The notes: generated by a model from the letters alone, not told the origin. Positions 9,909 to 18,748 are shown, numbered from the stretch's first letter. The stretch: DNA of 64,000 nt from an uncultured Lachnospiraceae bacterium (GCA_947575805.1 CANPOY010000002.1:1-64000); one strand, 5' to 3'. Numbers and translations are program-made.

Positions 9909-10544
9909 ATGAGATACGAATGGATAAATGATTTTCTGATGAACAAGCGGGCGGTAACAAAGGATCTTCAGGAGAGCTGGAACTGGATTCGCTACCATAT
10001 AGGCGGAAAGATGTTTGCGGCGGTCCTTCTGGACCGGGAAGACAAACCCTACTATATTAATCTCAAGCTGGAACCTGCAGAGGGGGAATTTTTAAGGGGT
10101 CAGTACCCGGATATAGTCCCCGGCTATTACTCCAACAAAGAGCATTGGAATTCCGTAAAGCCGGACGGAGAAGTTCCGGATGAGCTGCTGAAGGACCTGC
10201 TGGACAAATCCTATCATCTGGTGCTGGCCTCCTTCAGCAAACGAAAGCAGCGGGAAATCCTGGGCTTAAGCTGCTGCGGGACAGACTGCACGGAATGCAG
10301 TTGTTACGGCAGCCTGTGCAAGGGCTGTAATGAAACAGAAGGAAAAGTATTTCATGCCGGGGAAGGGAGGGCCTGTCCCATTTACCTATGCAGCGTAAAA
10401 CAAAGCAAACATGCCTCCTGCGCCTCCTGTGAAAAACAGCCCTGCGACATCTGGCTGGCAACCAGGGATCCCCGGATGTCGGAGGAAGAATTCAAAGCTT
10501 CTCTGAAGGCACGAGGTGACAATTTAAAGTCTTTCAGCAACTGA
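9909..10544 (+). CDS. YjbR/MmcQ-domain and DUF3795 fusion protein
   Basis: This is a 211-residue two-domain protein. Residues 1-118 match the YjbR/MmcQ (CyaY-like fold) family, with KMFAAVLLDRE, PDIVPGYYSNKEHWNSV and SYHLVLASF. Residues 119-211 form a cysteine-rich DUF3795-type module (CCGTDCTECSCYGSLCKGC, then CPIYLC and CASCEKQPC) likely to bind zinc or an iron-sulfur cluster. The ATG follows GGAGGAAAT closely. It stands alone, divergent from valS. The function of both families is unknown. Confidence 0.75.
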   Translation: MRYEWINDFLMNKRAVTKDLQESWNWIRYHIGGKMFAAVLLDREDKPYYINLKLEPAEGEFLRGQYPDIVPGYYSNKEHWNSVKPDGEVPDELLKDLLDKSYHLVLASFSKRKQREILGLSCCGTDCTECSCYGSLCKGCNETEGKVFHAGEGRACPIYLCSVKQSKHASCASCEKQPCDIWLATRDPRMSEEEFKASLKARGDNLKSFSN

Positions 10545-10667
10545 CTGCGGATCCTTACCTGCTCCGTCTCCCATATTCATCCAAACTGGCCCGGTAAAAA
10601 AGTTTCACTCTGGCACTTTTTATCGAGCCAGTTTTACTGTACACTTGCAACATCCCTTATATAAGGC

Positions 10668-10697
10668 ATACATGTACAAATCTGAATGATACATGTA
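10668..10697. promoter_or_regulatory. tandem ATACATGTA sites upstream of the ECF S gene
   Basis: The 9-base word ATACATGTA occurs at 10668-10676 and 10689-10697, exactly 21 bp apart, with each copy centred on the palindrome TACATGTA. Two-turn spacing in the upstream region of the ECF transporter gene is the pattern of a dimeric regulator's operator. No riboswitch family was recognised in the 10545-10746 gap. Confidence 0.4.
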
Positions 10698-10746
10698 AAG
10701 GCGGTGCGCATACATAGAAACCAATCATGGGAGGAACAATGGTATT

Positions 10747-11604
10747 ATGGAAAAGTCTGATAAAACAACTACAACGAGACAAAAGAGTTACGGATTACTG
10801 ATTGCGGGAGCCCTCCTGCTGATTGCAGGAATCATTTTTGCGGTGTACACGTATAACACCAGCTACCAGGAGGCACTGACTGCCGCCGATACCGAAGAAA
10901 AGCTTCGTCTGCAGCGGCCATATTCCTATTCGCTGACCGTGGTATTTCTGGCTATACCCCTGACAATCAAGGGCATCTTCAACGGAATCTGCGGCGTATA
11001 CCGCACCGGCAAATCCGACGTGAAGCGGCTGGCCATGGCGGGCCTGATGGCGGCACTCTGCTACATCGGCTTTGCCTTCTTTAAAATCGACCTTACCGTC
11101 GGACCCGAGAAAGCCTCCTTCCACTTCGGAAATGTATTCTGTGTGCTGGGAGCGCTGCTCCTGGGAGGCTACTGGGGCGGCCTGGCCGGCGCGGTGGGCA
11201 TGACCATCGGTGACTTTACCACCTCCTATGTGACCAGCGCCCCCAAAACCTTCCTGTTAAAGCTTTGTATCGGCCTGATCGCAGGATTTGTGGCCCACAA
11301 GATCTTCAAGCTGGATCAGGAGCATTCCGCAAAATATGTAACCGGTGTTACCGTTTTGTCCTGTGCCTGCGGTATGGCATTTAACGTAGTTGCCGACCCG
11401 CTGGTGGGCTATTTTTATAAAACCTATCTGCTTGGCGTACCTCAGGATATTACCAAGGCACTTGTAAAAATTGCAGCCCTGACCACTACGGTCAACGCTG
11501 TGGTGGCGGTAATTGCCGCTTCCGTGCTCTATCTGGCCCTTCGCCCCGCTCTCAGGAAGGCCGGCCTGTTCCTGCCGGTCACTCCGACTGCCGAAACCAA
11601 ATAG
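10747..11604 (+). CDS. ECF transporter S component, substrate unknown
   Basis: This 285-residue membrane protein has the S-component fold of energy-coupling-factor importers in its last 200 residues, with segments such as LAMAGLMAALCYIGFAFF, GNVFCVLGALLLGGYWGGLAGAVGMTIGDF and a final VNAVVAVIAASVLYLAL. An unusual N-terminal extension of about 75 residues adds two membrane helices (YGLLIAGALLLIAGIIF and YSLTVVFLAIPLTI). No A/A'/T energising genes are nearby, as expected for group II ECF systems that share a module. The GGGAGG site is 12 bases from this ATG; an out-of-frame ATG at 10739 sits closer and opens a 20-codon overlapping ORF. Confidence 0.75.
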   Translation: MEKSDKTTTTRQKSYGLLIAGALLLIAGIIFAVYTYNTSYQEALTAADTEEKLRLQRPYSYSLTVVFLAIPLTIKGIFNGICGVYRTGKSDVKRLAMAGLMAALCYIGFAFFKIDLTVGPEKASFHFGNVFCVLGALLLGGYWGGLAGAVGMTIGDFTTSYVTSAPKTFLLKLCIGLIAGFVAHKIFKLDQEHSAKYVTGVTVLSCACGMAFNVVADPLVGYFYKTYLLGVPQDITKALVKIAALTTTVNAVVAVIAASVLYLALRPALRKAGLFLPVTPTAETK

Positions 11605-11628
11605 GGGGCACCGCCCTTCACAGGTGAA

Positions 11629-11671
11629 AAAAAGAAACAGTTCAGTCAGGTCACTGAACTGTTTCTTTTTT
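11629..11671. terminator. bidirectional terminator between convergent genes
   Basis: A long inverted repeat (GAAACAGTTCAGT ... ACTGAACTGTTTC) is flanked by A-run and T-run, so it can terminate both the ECF S gene on the plus strand and the DUF4097 gene on the minus strand. Confidence 0.9.
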
Positions 11672-11683
11672 AATATATAACCG

Positions 11684-12649
11684 TCAGTCTGCAAATGTTA
11701 TGGTAATATTCCCTGCCTCACACTCCACTTTCATGTCTCTGGCAGCTCCGTTGTCAATATCTTTGGACATAGCAAGGCCGCTATAGTGCTCTTGCCCCAG
11801 GTCAATATTTCCCAGCGCTCCGATAATCTGATAATTAAAATCCTTCTGGCTGCCCTCAAGCCTCATCTCTACATTTCCCATAGCACAGTTAACATCCACG
11901 CTGCCACTGATATTCCCTTCCGCCGAAATTTCACCCATGCCGACTTCAACCTTCATATTCCCGGCATCCACGTCCCTCAGTTCGATCCGGCCTGCACCGA
12001 TCCCGGTCATCAGATCCGCCGTTTTTACACCCGTCGCCGTAATCTGTCCCGCGCCCACTCCCAGAGAAACCTTATCCGCATCCAACCCTTCAAACTCCAT
12101 GGTGCCGGCTCCCAGGTCGATGTTCACATCCTCATAATGATACCCCTCAGGCACATAGAGCGTAACTTTAACGTTATTCCAGCTGTTCCACTGTCTTGAG
12201 CTGGTGGTCGCCCTGACATAAAGGGTGCCGTTTTCCAGATAAGCCTGGAATTTTCCCACCGCCGAAGCCTCCGCATAGAATGAGCTGTCGCCGGATGCCC
12301 GCATGATAAACCGGCACCCTCCCGCTTCCACCTCCAGTCTCTTCACATCTTCACCGAGACAGAATTTGTCTATATCCCCACTCATAACGGAATAATCAGG
12401 ATTCATGCTGCCGGCCTCGCTAATGTCATAATCCAGCTCAGGCAGGCTGTCTGACACATTGTCACGAAATTGCAGGCCCCAGCCTACAAGACTGTCAAAA
12501 TTTACTGTCACCCTGCCGCCCGTCACTGTCTCCAACACCTGGTTGATCTTCGTCCTCCCTTTTGCAGTTCCTGCCGCAACGGCAAGTACAATCCCCAGCA
12601 TAAGGAAAATCAGTGCCATAATACCACAGACCTTCATAAACTTTTTCAT
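11684..12649 (-). CDS. membrane-anchored DUF4097 beta-strand-repeat protein
   Basis: This is a 321-residue protein with an N-terminal membrane segment (VCGIMALIFLMLGIVLAVAAG, about 7-27). The rest consists of short repeated beta strands (VNIDLGAGTMEFEGL, LGVGAGQITATGV, TGIGAGRIELRDV, VGMGEISAEGN) typical of the DUF4097 adhesin-like beta-helix. It is probably exposed on the outer face of the membrane. It is the third gene of a padR-HAAS-DUF4097 cluster, 39 bases after the HAAS gene, an arrangement seen in envelope-stress modules. The ligand is unknown. Confidence 0.82.
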   Translation of the reverse strand: MKKFMKVCGIMALIFLMLGIVLAVAAGTAKGRTKINQVLETVTGGRVTVNFDSLVGWGLQFRDNVSDSLPELDYDISEAGSMNPDYSVMSGDIDKFCLGEDVKRLEVEAGGCRFIMRASGDSSFYAEASAVGKFQAYLENGTLYVRATTSSRQWNSWNNVKVTLYVPEGYHYEDVNIDLGAGTMEFEGLDADKVSLGVGAGQITATGVKTADLMTGIGAGRIELRDVDAGNMKVEVGMGEISAEGNISGSVDVNCAMGNVEMRLEGSQKDFNYQIIGALGNIDLGQEHYSGLAMSKDIDNGAARDMKVECEAGNITITFAD

Positions 12650-12688
12650 AATTATATACTCCTTTGCGTGCTTAGCCCGCTGAATCTC

Positions 12689-13549
12689 CTAATAGGTTGC
12701 ACCTCTTTGAAACGATTGTGTTTTCTTCCTGCCAATGCCGGACATCCACCGGAACAACCGGCCGATCCCCCGGAAGATCGCAGGAACCGCCTCTGCTATC
12801 GCTACCGTCAGCATCAGGAAGAGCATCCCCAGTCCGCCGCAGATCAGCCCGCCGCCTATGACGCCCAGGCCTACCATCGGATCCACCGGAATGCACATTC
12901 CGCCCACCACCAGCAACAGGAAAAGCGCTGTAAACAAGCACAATGCAGCAACTCCCAATGCTAAAATCAGGCCGAACCATGCTATCAGAAGTCCGAACAT
13001 CGTACAAAGAAGTCCCAGGATAAGGGGAGCGGCAAATATAGCCAGAATCACCAGCAACACTATCATTACCCCGGATATACCGGACCGCCCCGGCGCTCCG
13101 CTTCTGCCGCCTCCTGCGCCGCCGCTTCCACCCAAGGACGAGGACCAGCCGTCGTTACTTCGGCCGCCTCCTGCGCCGCCCGTACCGGCCTGCGCAACAT
13201 CGAAATATCCTGTTCTGCCGCTTTCTCCGGCAGTGCCCGACTCCTCCCGGACTTCCAATCTCACTGCCGGGACATCACCGGCAGACCCGTCTGCCTCTGC
13301 TTTTCCGTATTCCACTATGGCCCTGTCCGCCGGAGTAGAGGGCTTTCCTCCCTGATTTTCCAGAAGCTCCCGCCGGATATTCTCCGCCACCCTGGCCGGA
13401 TTGCCCAGGGCTTCGATAACCGCCTGTTCATTGTCCGATCCCGCGTCATCGAAATAATCATTATAATATTGTAATGCCTCTTCCTTCTCCCCATCGGAGA
13501 TATTTCGCAGCAGAAACCCCAGCTGACTCATAAATTCCGTTCTGTTCAT
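12689..13549 (-). CDS. HAAS/DUF1700-type membrane protein
   Basis: This is a 286-residue protein. Residues 1-65 match the HAAS (DUF1700) domain: MNRTEFMSQLGFLLRNISDGEKEEALQYYNDYFDD, then EALGNPARVAENIRREL. A glycine/serine-rich low-complexity linker spans about 120-160, followed by several membrane helices (VMIVLLVILAIFAAPLILGLL, LILALGVAALCLFTALFLLLV). HAAS proteins are usually controlled by, and interact with, PadR-type regulators, and its ATG overlaps the padR stop by 4 bases. Confidence 0.82.
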   Translation of the reverse strand: MNRTEFMSQLGFLLRNISDGEKEEALQYYNDYFDDAGSDNEQAVIEALGNPARVAENIRRELLENQGGKPSTPADRAIVEYGKAEADGSAGDVPAVRLEVREESGTAGESGRTGYFDVAQAGTGGAGGGRSNDGWSSSLGGSGGAGGGRSGAPGRSGISGVMIVLLVILAIFAAPLILGLLCTMFGLLIAWFGLILALGVAALCLFTALFLLLVVGGMCIPVDPMVGLGVIGGGLICGGLGMLFLMLTVAIAEAVPAIFRGIGRLFRWMSGIGRKKTQSFQRGATY

Positions 13550-13869
13550 ACTCTGATCCTCCCCTCAAACAAGCCCGTGATCTTGTCTGAATATTCCCGC
13601 CATTCTCCTTCGTAAAGCTGCAGCTGGGCCCATCCCCTGCCGGTAACCTTATAATAGCGTCTGTTCCTTCCCCCGCACTCCATGTCGTAAATCTCCAGGC
13701 AGTCGTCCTTCTGCAGCCTGCGCAGAACCGGATACAGGGTAGATTCCGATAGATCAATCACCTGCCGGACGTCCTGGGTGATCTTATAACCGTATGTCCC
13801 CTCCGGATTCTTGGACACGACGGCAAGCACTATGGCGTCCAACAGGGCCGCCCCTGCGTTAAATATCAT
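13546..13869 (-). CDS. PadR-family regulator
   Basis: This 107-residue winged-helix regulator starts MIFNAGAALLDAIVLAV and contains GYKITQDVRQVIDLSESTLYPVLRRLQKDDCLE and a wing GGRNRRYYKVT, the PadR signature. I chose the ATG at 13869 because an AAGGAGCG site precedes it; a longer reading frame runs upstream without a good ribosome site. It is first in an operon with the HAAS and DUF4097 genes (ATGA overlap), and a large inverted repeat lies about 140 bases upstream. It probably represses its own operon and releases it on membrane or drug stress. Confidence 0.88.
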   Translation of the reverse strand: MIFNAGAALLDAIVLAVVSKNPEGTYGYKITQDVRQVIDLSESTLYPVLRRLQKDDCLEIYDMECGGRNRRYYKVTGRGWAQLQLYEGEWREYSDKITGLFEGRIRV

Positions 13870-14010
13870 ATTATCGCTCCTTATCTTCCATATAACACCG
13901 TTACCAATACGTTTCATATTGACATTTCTGCATTTGTTTTCTTCCTGCTTTGCTGCCGCTGCTCCTCCAGCCACCCGCATTTTTGTAGTTATGCCACCAA
14001 ACTCATCATT

Positions 14011-14075
14011 CATATAATATTATATCCTATATAGTATCTGCTCTGCTCATACTATATACCATATAATATTATATG
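14011..14075. promoter_or_regulatory. large inverted-repeat operator/promoter of PadR module 1
   Basis: Two 27-base arms (14011-14037 and 14049-14075) are inverted copies differing at about two positions, separated by 11 bases. Each arm contains the smaller palindrome ATATAATATTATAT, and the TATAAT-like words can act as -10 elements on either strand. The size and symmetry suggest binding by two PadR dimers. Confidence 0.65.
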
Positions 14076-14143
14076 TCAAGTGCAATATGCAAAATTTTAT
14101 CAGTTAAGCCGCGTCAGATAACTGATTTCGAACAGATTACCGC

Positions 14144-14175
14144 AAAAAGGACAGCAGACAAAGCACCTGCTGTCC
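14144..14175 (-). terminator. terminator of the GH13 gene
   Basis: Arms GGACAGCAG and CTGCTGTCC (14149-14157 and 14167-14175) form a 9-bp stem with a 9-base loop, and the minus strand continues with TTTTTG. It lies about 75 bases downstream of the amylase stop. Confidence 0.85.
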
Positions 14176-14249
14176 TAAAATATGATGCTGTTCCGAAACA
14201 TCTCAGTCCGAATACTGCAGCATGCTCCCTTGTAACGTGGAAGTTCTTC

Positions 14250-15563
14250 TCATACTTCGCATTTCCAGAAAGATGCACTATAGCCCTTTAATACGGAACC
14301 GCCTCCGAAATCATGCTCCTCCCCGGTAAGGAGGTCTACTGCCCTTCCGCAGCCGGCGTCAAAATGCGCCGTGAAATCATTCTCGTTCGCATTGATTGCC
14401 ACCAGGACTCTTTCCTGCTCCGTTTTCCGCTCGAAAATACACTGATGGTTCGTCAGCAGCACAGAACGAAAGCTGCCGTAATTTAACGCTGCCGAATGCT
14501 TCTTCGCCTGGCATAGCCTGCTGACCCAATCGGTCAACTCGTTCCAGACAGGTTCTTCGAACGCCGGACGCAGCGCAGGATCACCCTGGGATTTCTCAGC
14601 CTTTTCCCCCCACTCGCTTCCATAATAGACACAGGGAATGCCCGGCATTCCAAAGGCCAGGGCATAGATCAGGGGCAAATGGTTCTTGTTTGTCAAAATG
14701 CTTGCCACCCTGGTGACATCATGATTGTCCACAAAAGATAACAGATGTTTCCCTTTGTATAAGGTCCAGTTTTCCGGTCCGAACTGGCGGATCAGAGAAT
14801 GGTTGACCTCAAACAGGTTCATACTGTTAAAGCTGCTGAAGAGCCCTTTGTAGCACTCATAATTAGTAGCGGAATGCAGCATCTGGTCGTTCATCAGCCG
14901 GTTGTAGTCACCGTGCAGCATCTCGCCCACCAGGAAGAAATCTTCCTTGAGGCCGTCACAAAAGGAGCGCAGCCTGCGCACAAAATTTTCATCCAGGCTG
15001 TAAGCCACATCCAGCCGAAGCCCGTCAATTCCAAATTCCTCTACCCACAATCTGACACTTTCCAGCAGATAGTTCACCAGATCTCCGTTTTGCAGGTTCA
15101 GCTTTACCAGATCGTAATGCCCCTCCCAGCCTTCATACCAAAGACCGTCGTTATAATTGGAATTACCGTCAAAGGCAATGCGGTAGAACCAGTTTACATA
15201 AGGTGAGCTTTCTCTGTTCCTCAGGACATCCTGAAAGGGGCCGAAGCCCCGGCCCACATGATTGAACACACCGTCCAGCACTACCCGGATCCCGTTTTGA
15301 TGCAGTGCATCGCAGACCTCTTTAAAGTCCTCGTTGGTTCCCAGGCGGACATCCACCTTCCGGTAGTCCCTGGTATTATAGCCGTGACTGTCCGATTCAA
15401 ACAGAGGCGAGAAGTACACCGCATTCACGCCAAGCCTGCTCATATGAGGAATCCAGTCAATCACCTTTCGGATCCGGTGCTGCTGCACCCCGTCATTCTC
15501 AAAGGGTGCTCCGCAAAACCCCATAGGATAAATCTGATAAAACACACTTTCGTACGCCCACAT
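14250..15563 (-). CDS. GH13 alpha-amylase-family glycosidase
   Basis: This is a 437-residue cytoplasmic enzyme without a signal peptide. All GH13 regions are present: DGVFNH (97-102), GLRLDVA with nucleophile D185, GEMLHG with acid/base E214, and FVDNHD with D282. The short length and the QIYP start of the barrel resemble cyclomaltodextrinase/maltodextrin-glucosidase-type enzymes, but without their N-terminal starch-binding domain. It probably hydrolyses imported maltodextrins. The gene stands alone, with its own terminator. Confidence 0.9.
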   Translation of the reverse strand: MWAYESVFYQIYPMGFCGAPFENDGVQQHRIRKVIDWIPHMSRLGVNAVYFSPLFESDSHGYNTRDYRKVDVRLGTNEDFKEVCDALHQNGIRVVLDGVFNHVGRGFGPFQDVLRNRESSPYVNWFYRIAFDGNSNYNDGLWYEGWEGHYDLVKLNLQNGDLVNYLLESVRLWVEEFGIDGLRLDVAYSLDENFVRRLRSFCDGLKEDFFLVGEMLHGDYNRLMNDQMLHSATNYECYKGLFSSFNSMNLFEVNHSLIRQFGPENWTLYKGKHLLSFVDNHDVTRVASILTNKNHLPLIYALAFGMPGIPCVYYGSEWGEKAEKSQGDPALRPAFEEPVWNELTDWVSRLCQAKKHSAALNYGSFRSVLLTNHQCIFERKTEQERVLVAINANENDFTAHFDAGCGRAVDLLTGEEHDFGGGSVLKGYSASFWKCEV

Positions 15564-15776
15564 AGCTCTCTCTCCTTTTCCTTATTGACTGTTTTGGTAC
15601 TAAATAACCTTTCTTGCAAAAATCCTGCAGGAAAGAATTAAAAACATCCTGTCACCTTTTTCGCGTTATTTTTTCAAAAGTCGGCTAAATCCACAGAGTT
15701 ATCCACATATACACATGTGTCATTTCGACTTTTTTCGATGTCATTCCCCATAAAAAAGACGTCGTTTCATGCAAAC

Positions 15777-18404
15777 CTACAACCACTCATTCCAAAAACG
15801 TTCCACACGTTTTGCAACCGTATCCACAGTCACCGTCGCAAAATCCTCCCACTCCCTGGGGAACATACGACGGTACGCAAACTGCAGAAAACGCTGGTCC
15901 AGCAGGGCTACAAGCCCTACATCCTCTGCCGTCCTGATCACACGGCCGGCCGCCTGCAGGACCTTATTCATCCCGGGATAGCGATAGGAGTAGTCAAAGC
16001 CGTCCTCCCCCTCCCCGTTGAAAAAATCCTTCAGAATCTCCCGTTCAAAGCACACCTGGGGAAGCCCGGTACCTACGATAACGGCTCCTATGAGATCGTC
16101 ATTTTTCAGATCGATCCCCTCGCTGAAGATTCCCCCCAGGACGCAAAAGCCAATCAGGATAACATCCTCCGACTCTTCTTCTATTTCCACTGCGACAGCA
16201 GCCTGCATGGCGCTTTCCGCCTGCGGGTCAACACTGCTCCTTCCTCTGAATCTGGCCAGAAAGCTTTCCCGCTCCGCCTCACTCATGTGCTCGCTCTGAA
16301 TGATACACTCCCGTCCTTCCCCGGCAAAGTTCTCCGTGTATCTCTCATAAATGGCATACAGAAAAGCATAGGAGGGGCAGAATACCATGTAATTCCCGTG
16401 ACGGTTCTTTACGATCTCTTCAATATATCTGGCAATATTAAAGTACTGTTCCTCTGAACGTCTGGAATATTTGCTGGTCACGTCCTCCGCAATAAATAAC
16501 GCGCGTTTCTCCGCACAAAATACCGAGCGGGCATATACCTCATAATCTTCTGCTTCCCCGCCCAGCAGCTTTTTATAATATTGTATCGGCAGAAACGTGG
16601 CAGAGAATAAGATACTGCTGCGTCCCCGCTCCATACATCGGCGCAGCTTCTCCGCCGGGTTCATGCAGAACAGCTTCAGCAGAAAGCTGCCGTTGTCGCA
16701 TAATCTGACATATTTTACGTAGTTTTCATCCAGGTCCTCATAAATCTCCAGGAAGTGGCTGACTTCAAAATAGAAGTCCAGCACCTGCTCCCTTACGGCC
16801 GGCTGCTCTTCCTCCTGCTCCGCCAGATAGTCGTCCATAACGGCCTGCAGACGCATCAGCGGCTGTACAAAGGAGTCGATATCCTGCACCACGCAGCACT
16901 GTTCACACTCCCGCTTCATGGCCAGCAGTTCCTTATTGCACTTTTCCAGCTGCCAGACCATCTTATCCGCATATCCCTGACGGACAAGGACACTGCGCCC
17001 ACCCCGTCTTCTCTCCTGGCGCTGAATTTGCGAGAGGTGATTCAGCTTCTCTCCTACCTCAGAAGCCTCTTCTGATTCATCCGTCACATTCTCTGTCATA
17101 TCCTCTGTCGCCACTAGTGTCATCTGTCCGGATACCTCTGATTTCCTGGATTTCACGGAAGTTTCTGACACTATTGTCTGTTTCAATTCCCGGCGCAGTT
17201 CCATGAACTGCTCCTTCACCAGAACAGCACTGTACATTTCTCTTCCCCGCTCCAGCAGATTATGTGCCTCGTCAATCAGGAAAATGTAATCACCCCCGGT
17301 GCTGTCGCCGAAAAAGCGTTTCAGATACACATGGGGATCAAAGAGGTAATTATAATCACAGATAACCGCATCCGCAAACAAACTCATGTCCAGACACATT
17401 TCAAAGGGACAGACCCGGTGTTTCCCTGCATATTCCTCTATTGTTTCCCGGCTGAAGCACTCCTGAGTGGTCAGCAGGTCATAGACAGCATCATTGATTC
17501 GATCATAATGCCCTCTGGCATACGGACAGTACTCCGGATTGCACTCCGTCTCTTGCATAAAGCAGATCTTTTCCTTCGCCGTAAGCATAACGCTTTTAAA
17601 ATGCAGTCCCCTCTCCCGAAGCAGCCGGAAAGTATCATCCGCCACTGTCCTGGTTATGGTCTTCGCTGTCAGATAAAAGATCTTATCCCCCCTGCCCTGC
17701 CCGACGGACTGCACGGCAGGGTAAATGGTTGATACCGTTTTCCCCACACCGGTTGGTGCCTCCAGAAAGAGTTTCTTCTTATGATAAATTGTTTTATATA
17801 CATCAGTCACAAGCTCCCGCTGGCCCTCCCGATAGGGAAACGGAAATTTCAGGCCCTGAATGGACATCCTGCGTTTCTGCTTCCAGCTCCAGTTGTGATC
17901 CCCCCACTTTCGATAGGAATCCATCAGCCCGTCAAACCATTCCTCCAGCTCCGAAAGTGTATAATCCATATAAAAATAGCGAAGCTGCTCTGTGGGAATA
18001 TGGCAGTAGGTCATTCTCACCTGTATCTCCTGAAGCTTCTGCTGACATCCGTAGATGCAGGCATAACACTTGGCCTGTGCCAGATGCAGCGGCAGCGGCT
18101 CCTTCCACCTTGCCGGATCCCGATAGACCCCTTTGATCTCGTCAATAATGACCCGATTCTCATGATGAATAATCCCATCGGCCCGTCCTTCTACGGTCAG
18201 CAAATATCCCTTCTCCTCAAAGGTAATCTTCAACGGTACTTCCGCCTGGTACTCCGCCCCCATCTTTCGCTGAATCATACGATGAATCCTGGTTCCCTCC
18301 TGCATGGCATTATCGTGAGATGCCTGATGACGATTGTCAATATCACCATACCGCAGCACAAATTCCACCAGGCTCCGAACGGAAATATGGATCTCCTCTT
18401 GCAA
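15777..18404 (-). CDS. DinG/XPD-like helicase with N-terminal PD-(D/E)XK nuclease domain
   Basis: This 875-residue protein begins with a RecB/Cas4-like nuclease region: GRADGII (D76), IIDEIKG (E89, K91) and LAQAKCYA (the Q-xxx-Y-type motif). The superfamily 2 helicase follows: Walker A EAPTGVGKT near 215-223, four-cysteine iron-sulfur region (CFMQETECNPEYC ... CPFEMC), DEAH box LIDEAHNLLERG, and motif VI QAAGRVIRTAEDVG near the end. The iron-sulfur cluster and DEAH box place it with XPD/DinG helicases that unwind 5'-3'. A role in DNA repair is likely. The start is TTG, preceded by GGGAGG nine bases upstream. Confidence 0.85.
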   Translation of the reverse strand: MQEEIHISVRSLVEFVLRYGDIDNRHQASHDNAMQEGTRIHRMIQRKMGAEYQAEVPLKITFEEKGYLLTVEGRADGIIHHENRVIIDEIKGVYRDPARWKEPLPLHLAQAKCYACIYGCQQKLQEIQVRMTYCHIPTEQLRYFYMDYTLSELEEWFDGLMDSYRKWGDHNWSWKQKRRMSIQGLKFPFPYREGQRELVTDVYKTIYHKKKLFLEAPTGVGKTVSTIYPAVQSVGQGRGDKIFYLTAKTITRTVADDTFRLLRERGLHFKSVMLTAKEKICFMQETECNPEYCPYARGHYDRINDAVYDLLTTQECFSRETIEEYAGKHRVCPFEMCLDMSLFADAVICDYNYLFDPHVYLKRFFGDSTGGDYIFLIDEAHNLLERGREMYSAVLVKEQFMELRRELKQTIVSETSVKSRKSEVSGQMTLVATEDMTENVTDESEEASEVGEKLNHLSQIQRQERRRGGRSVLVRQGYADKMVWQLEKCNKELLAMKRECEQCCVVQDIDSFVQPLMRLQAVMDDYLAEQEEEQPAVREQVLDFYFEVSHFLEIYEDLDENYVKYVRLCDNGSFLLKLFCMNPAEKLRRCMERGRSSILFSATFLPIQYYKKLLGGEAEDYEVYARSVFCAEKRALFIAEDVTSKYSRRSEEQYFNIARYIEEIVKNRHGNYMVFCPSYAFLYAIYERYTENFAGEGRECIIQSEHMSEAERESFLARFRGRSSVDPQAESAMQAAVAVEIEEESEDVILIGFCVLGGIFSEGIDLKNDDLIGAVIVGTGLPQVCFEREILKDFFNGEGEDGFDYSYRYPGMNKVLQAAGRVIRTAEDVGLVALLDQRFLQFAYRRMFPREWEDFATVTVDTVAKRVERFWNEWL

Positions 18405-18460
18405 GCCAGCTTCCCTCCCTTCCTCACTAAGACAAAAGATACCGTATCAGCACCCTGTCA

Positions 18461-18516
18461 GAACAAAACTCCCCATGAAGATAGGGCACTATCTTTCACG
18501 GGGAGTCAGTTTGTTC
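18461..18516 (-). terminator. hairpin after the HPr-like gene
   Basis: A strong inverted repeat (CTCCCCATGAAGATAG with CTATCTTTCACGGGGAG, plus outer GAACAAA/TTTGTTC) lies 8 bases after the HPr-like stop and about 55 bases before the helicase start. The T-tract is weak, so partial readthrough into the helicase gene is possible. Confidence 0.7.
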
Positions 18517-18523
18517 CGATGTA

Positions 18524-18748
18524 TCAACAAGCGATTGCATATTTCTCGAGAAGCTCTTCCAGTGCGGCATTATAGCCTTCATAAGATACTGTAAGAGGCA
18601 CCCGGAAATCCAATCCGTACACTCCTAAAAATGATTTGGCATCCACTACATATCTGTTGTAGGAAATGTCGATGTCAAAATCACATCTGGAGGTCACGTC
18701 CACAAAATGTTGAACATCATTCTGCGTCATACGAATCGTCTTAACCAT
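18524..18748 (-). CDS. HPr-like protein without active-site histidine
   Basis: This is a 74-residue protein starting MVKTIRMTQNDVQHFVDVTSR. The C-terminal part (ISYNRYVVDAKSFLGVYGLDF, then AALEELLEKYAIAC) matches the HPr fold, including the conserved KSFLGV loop that holds the regulatory serine. The expected histidine loop (GxHARP) is absent; the region reads VDVTSRCDFDID. It therefore cannot relay phosphate in the PTS like HPr, and may be a regulatory paralogue comparable in concept to Crh. I took the ATG after GGAAAGGATGG rather than an upstream ATG. Confidence 0.75.
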   Translation of the reverse strand: MVKTIRMTQNDVQHFVDVTSRCDFDIDISYNRYVVDAKSFLGVYGLDFRVPLTVSYEGYNAALEELLEKYAIAC

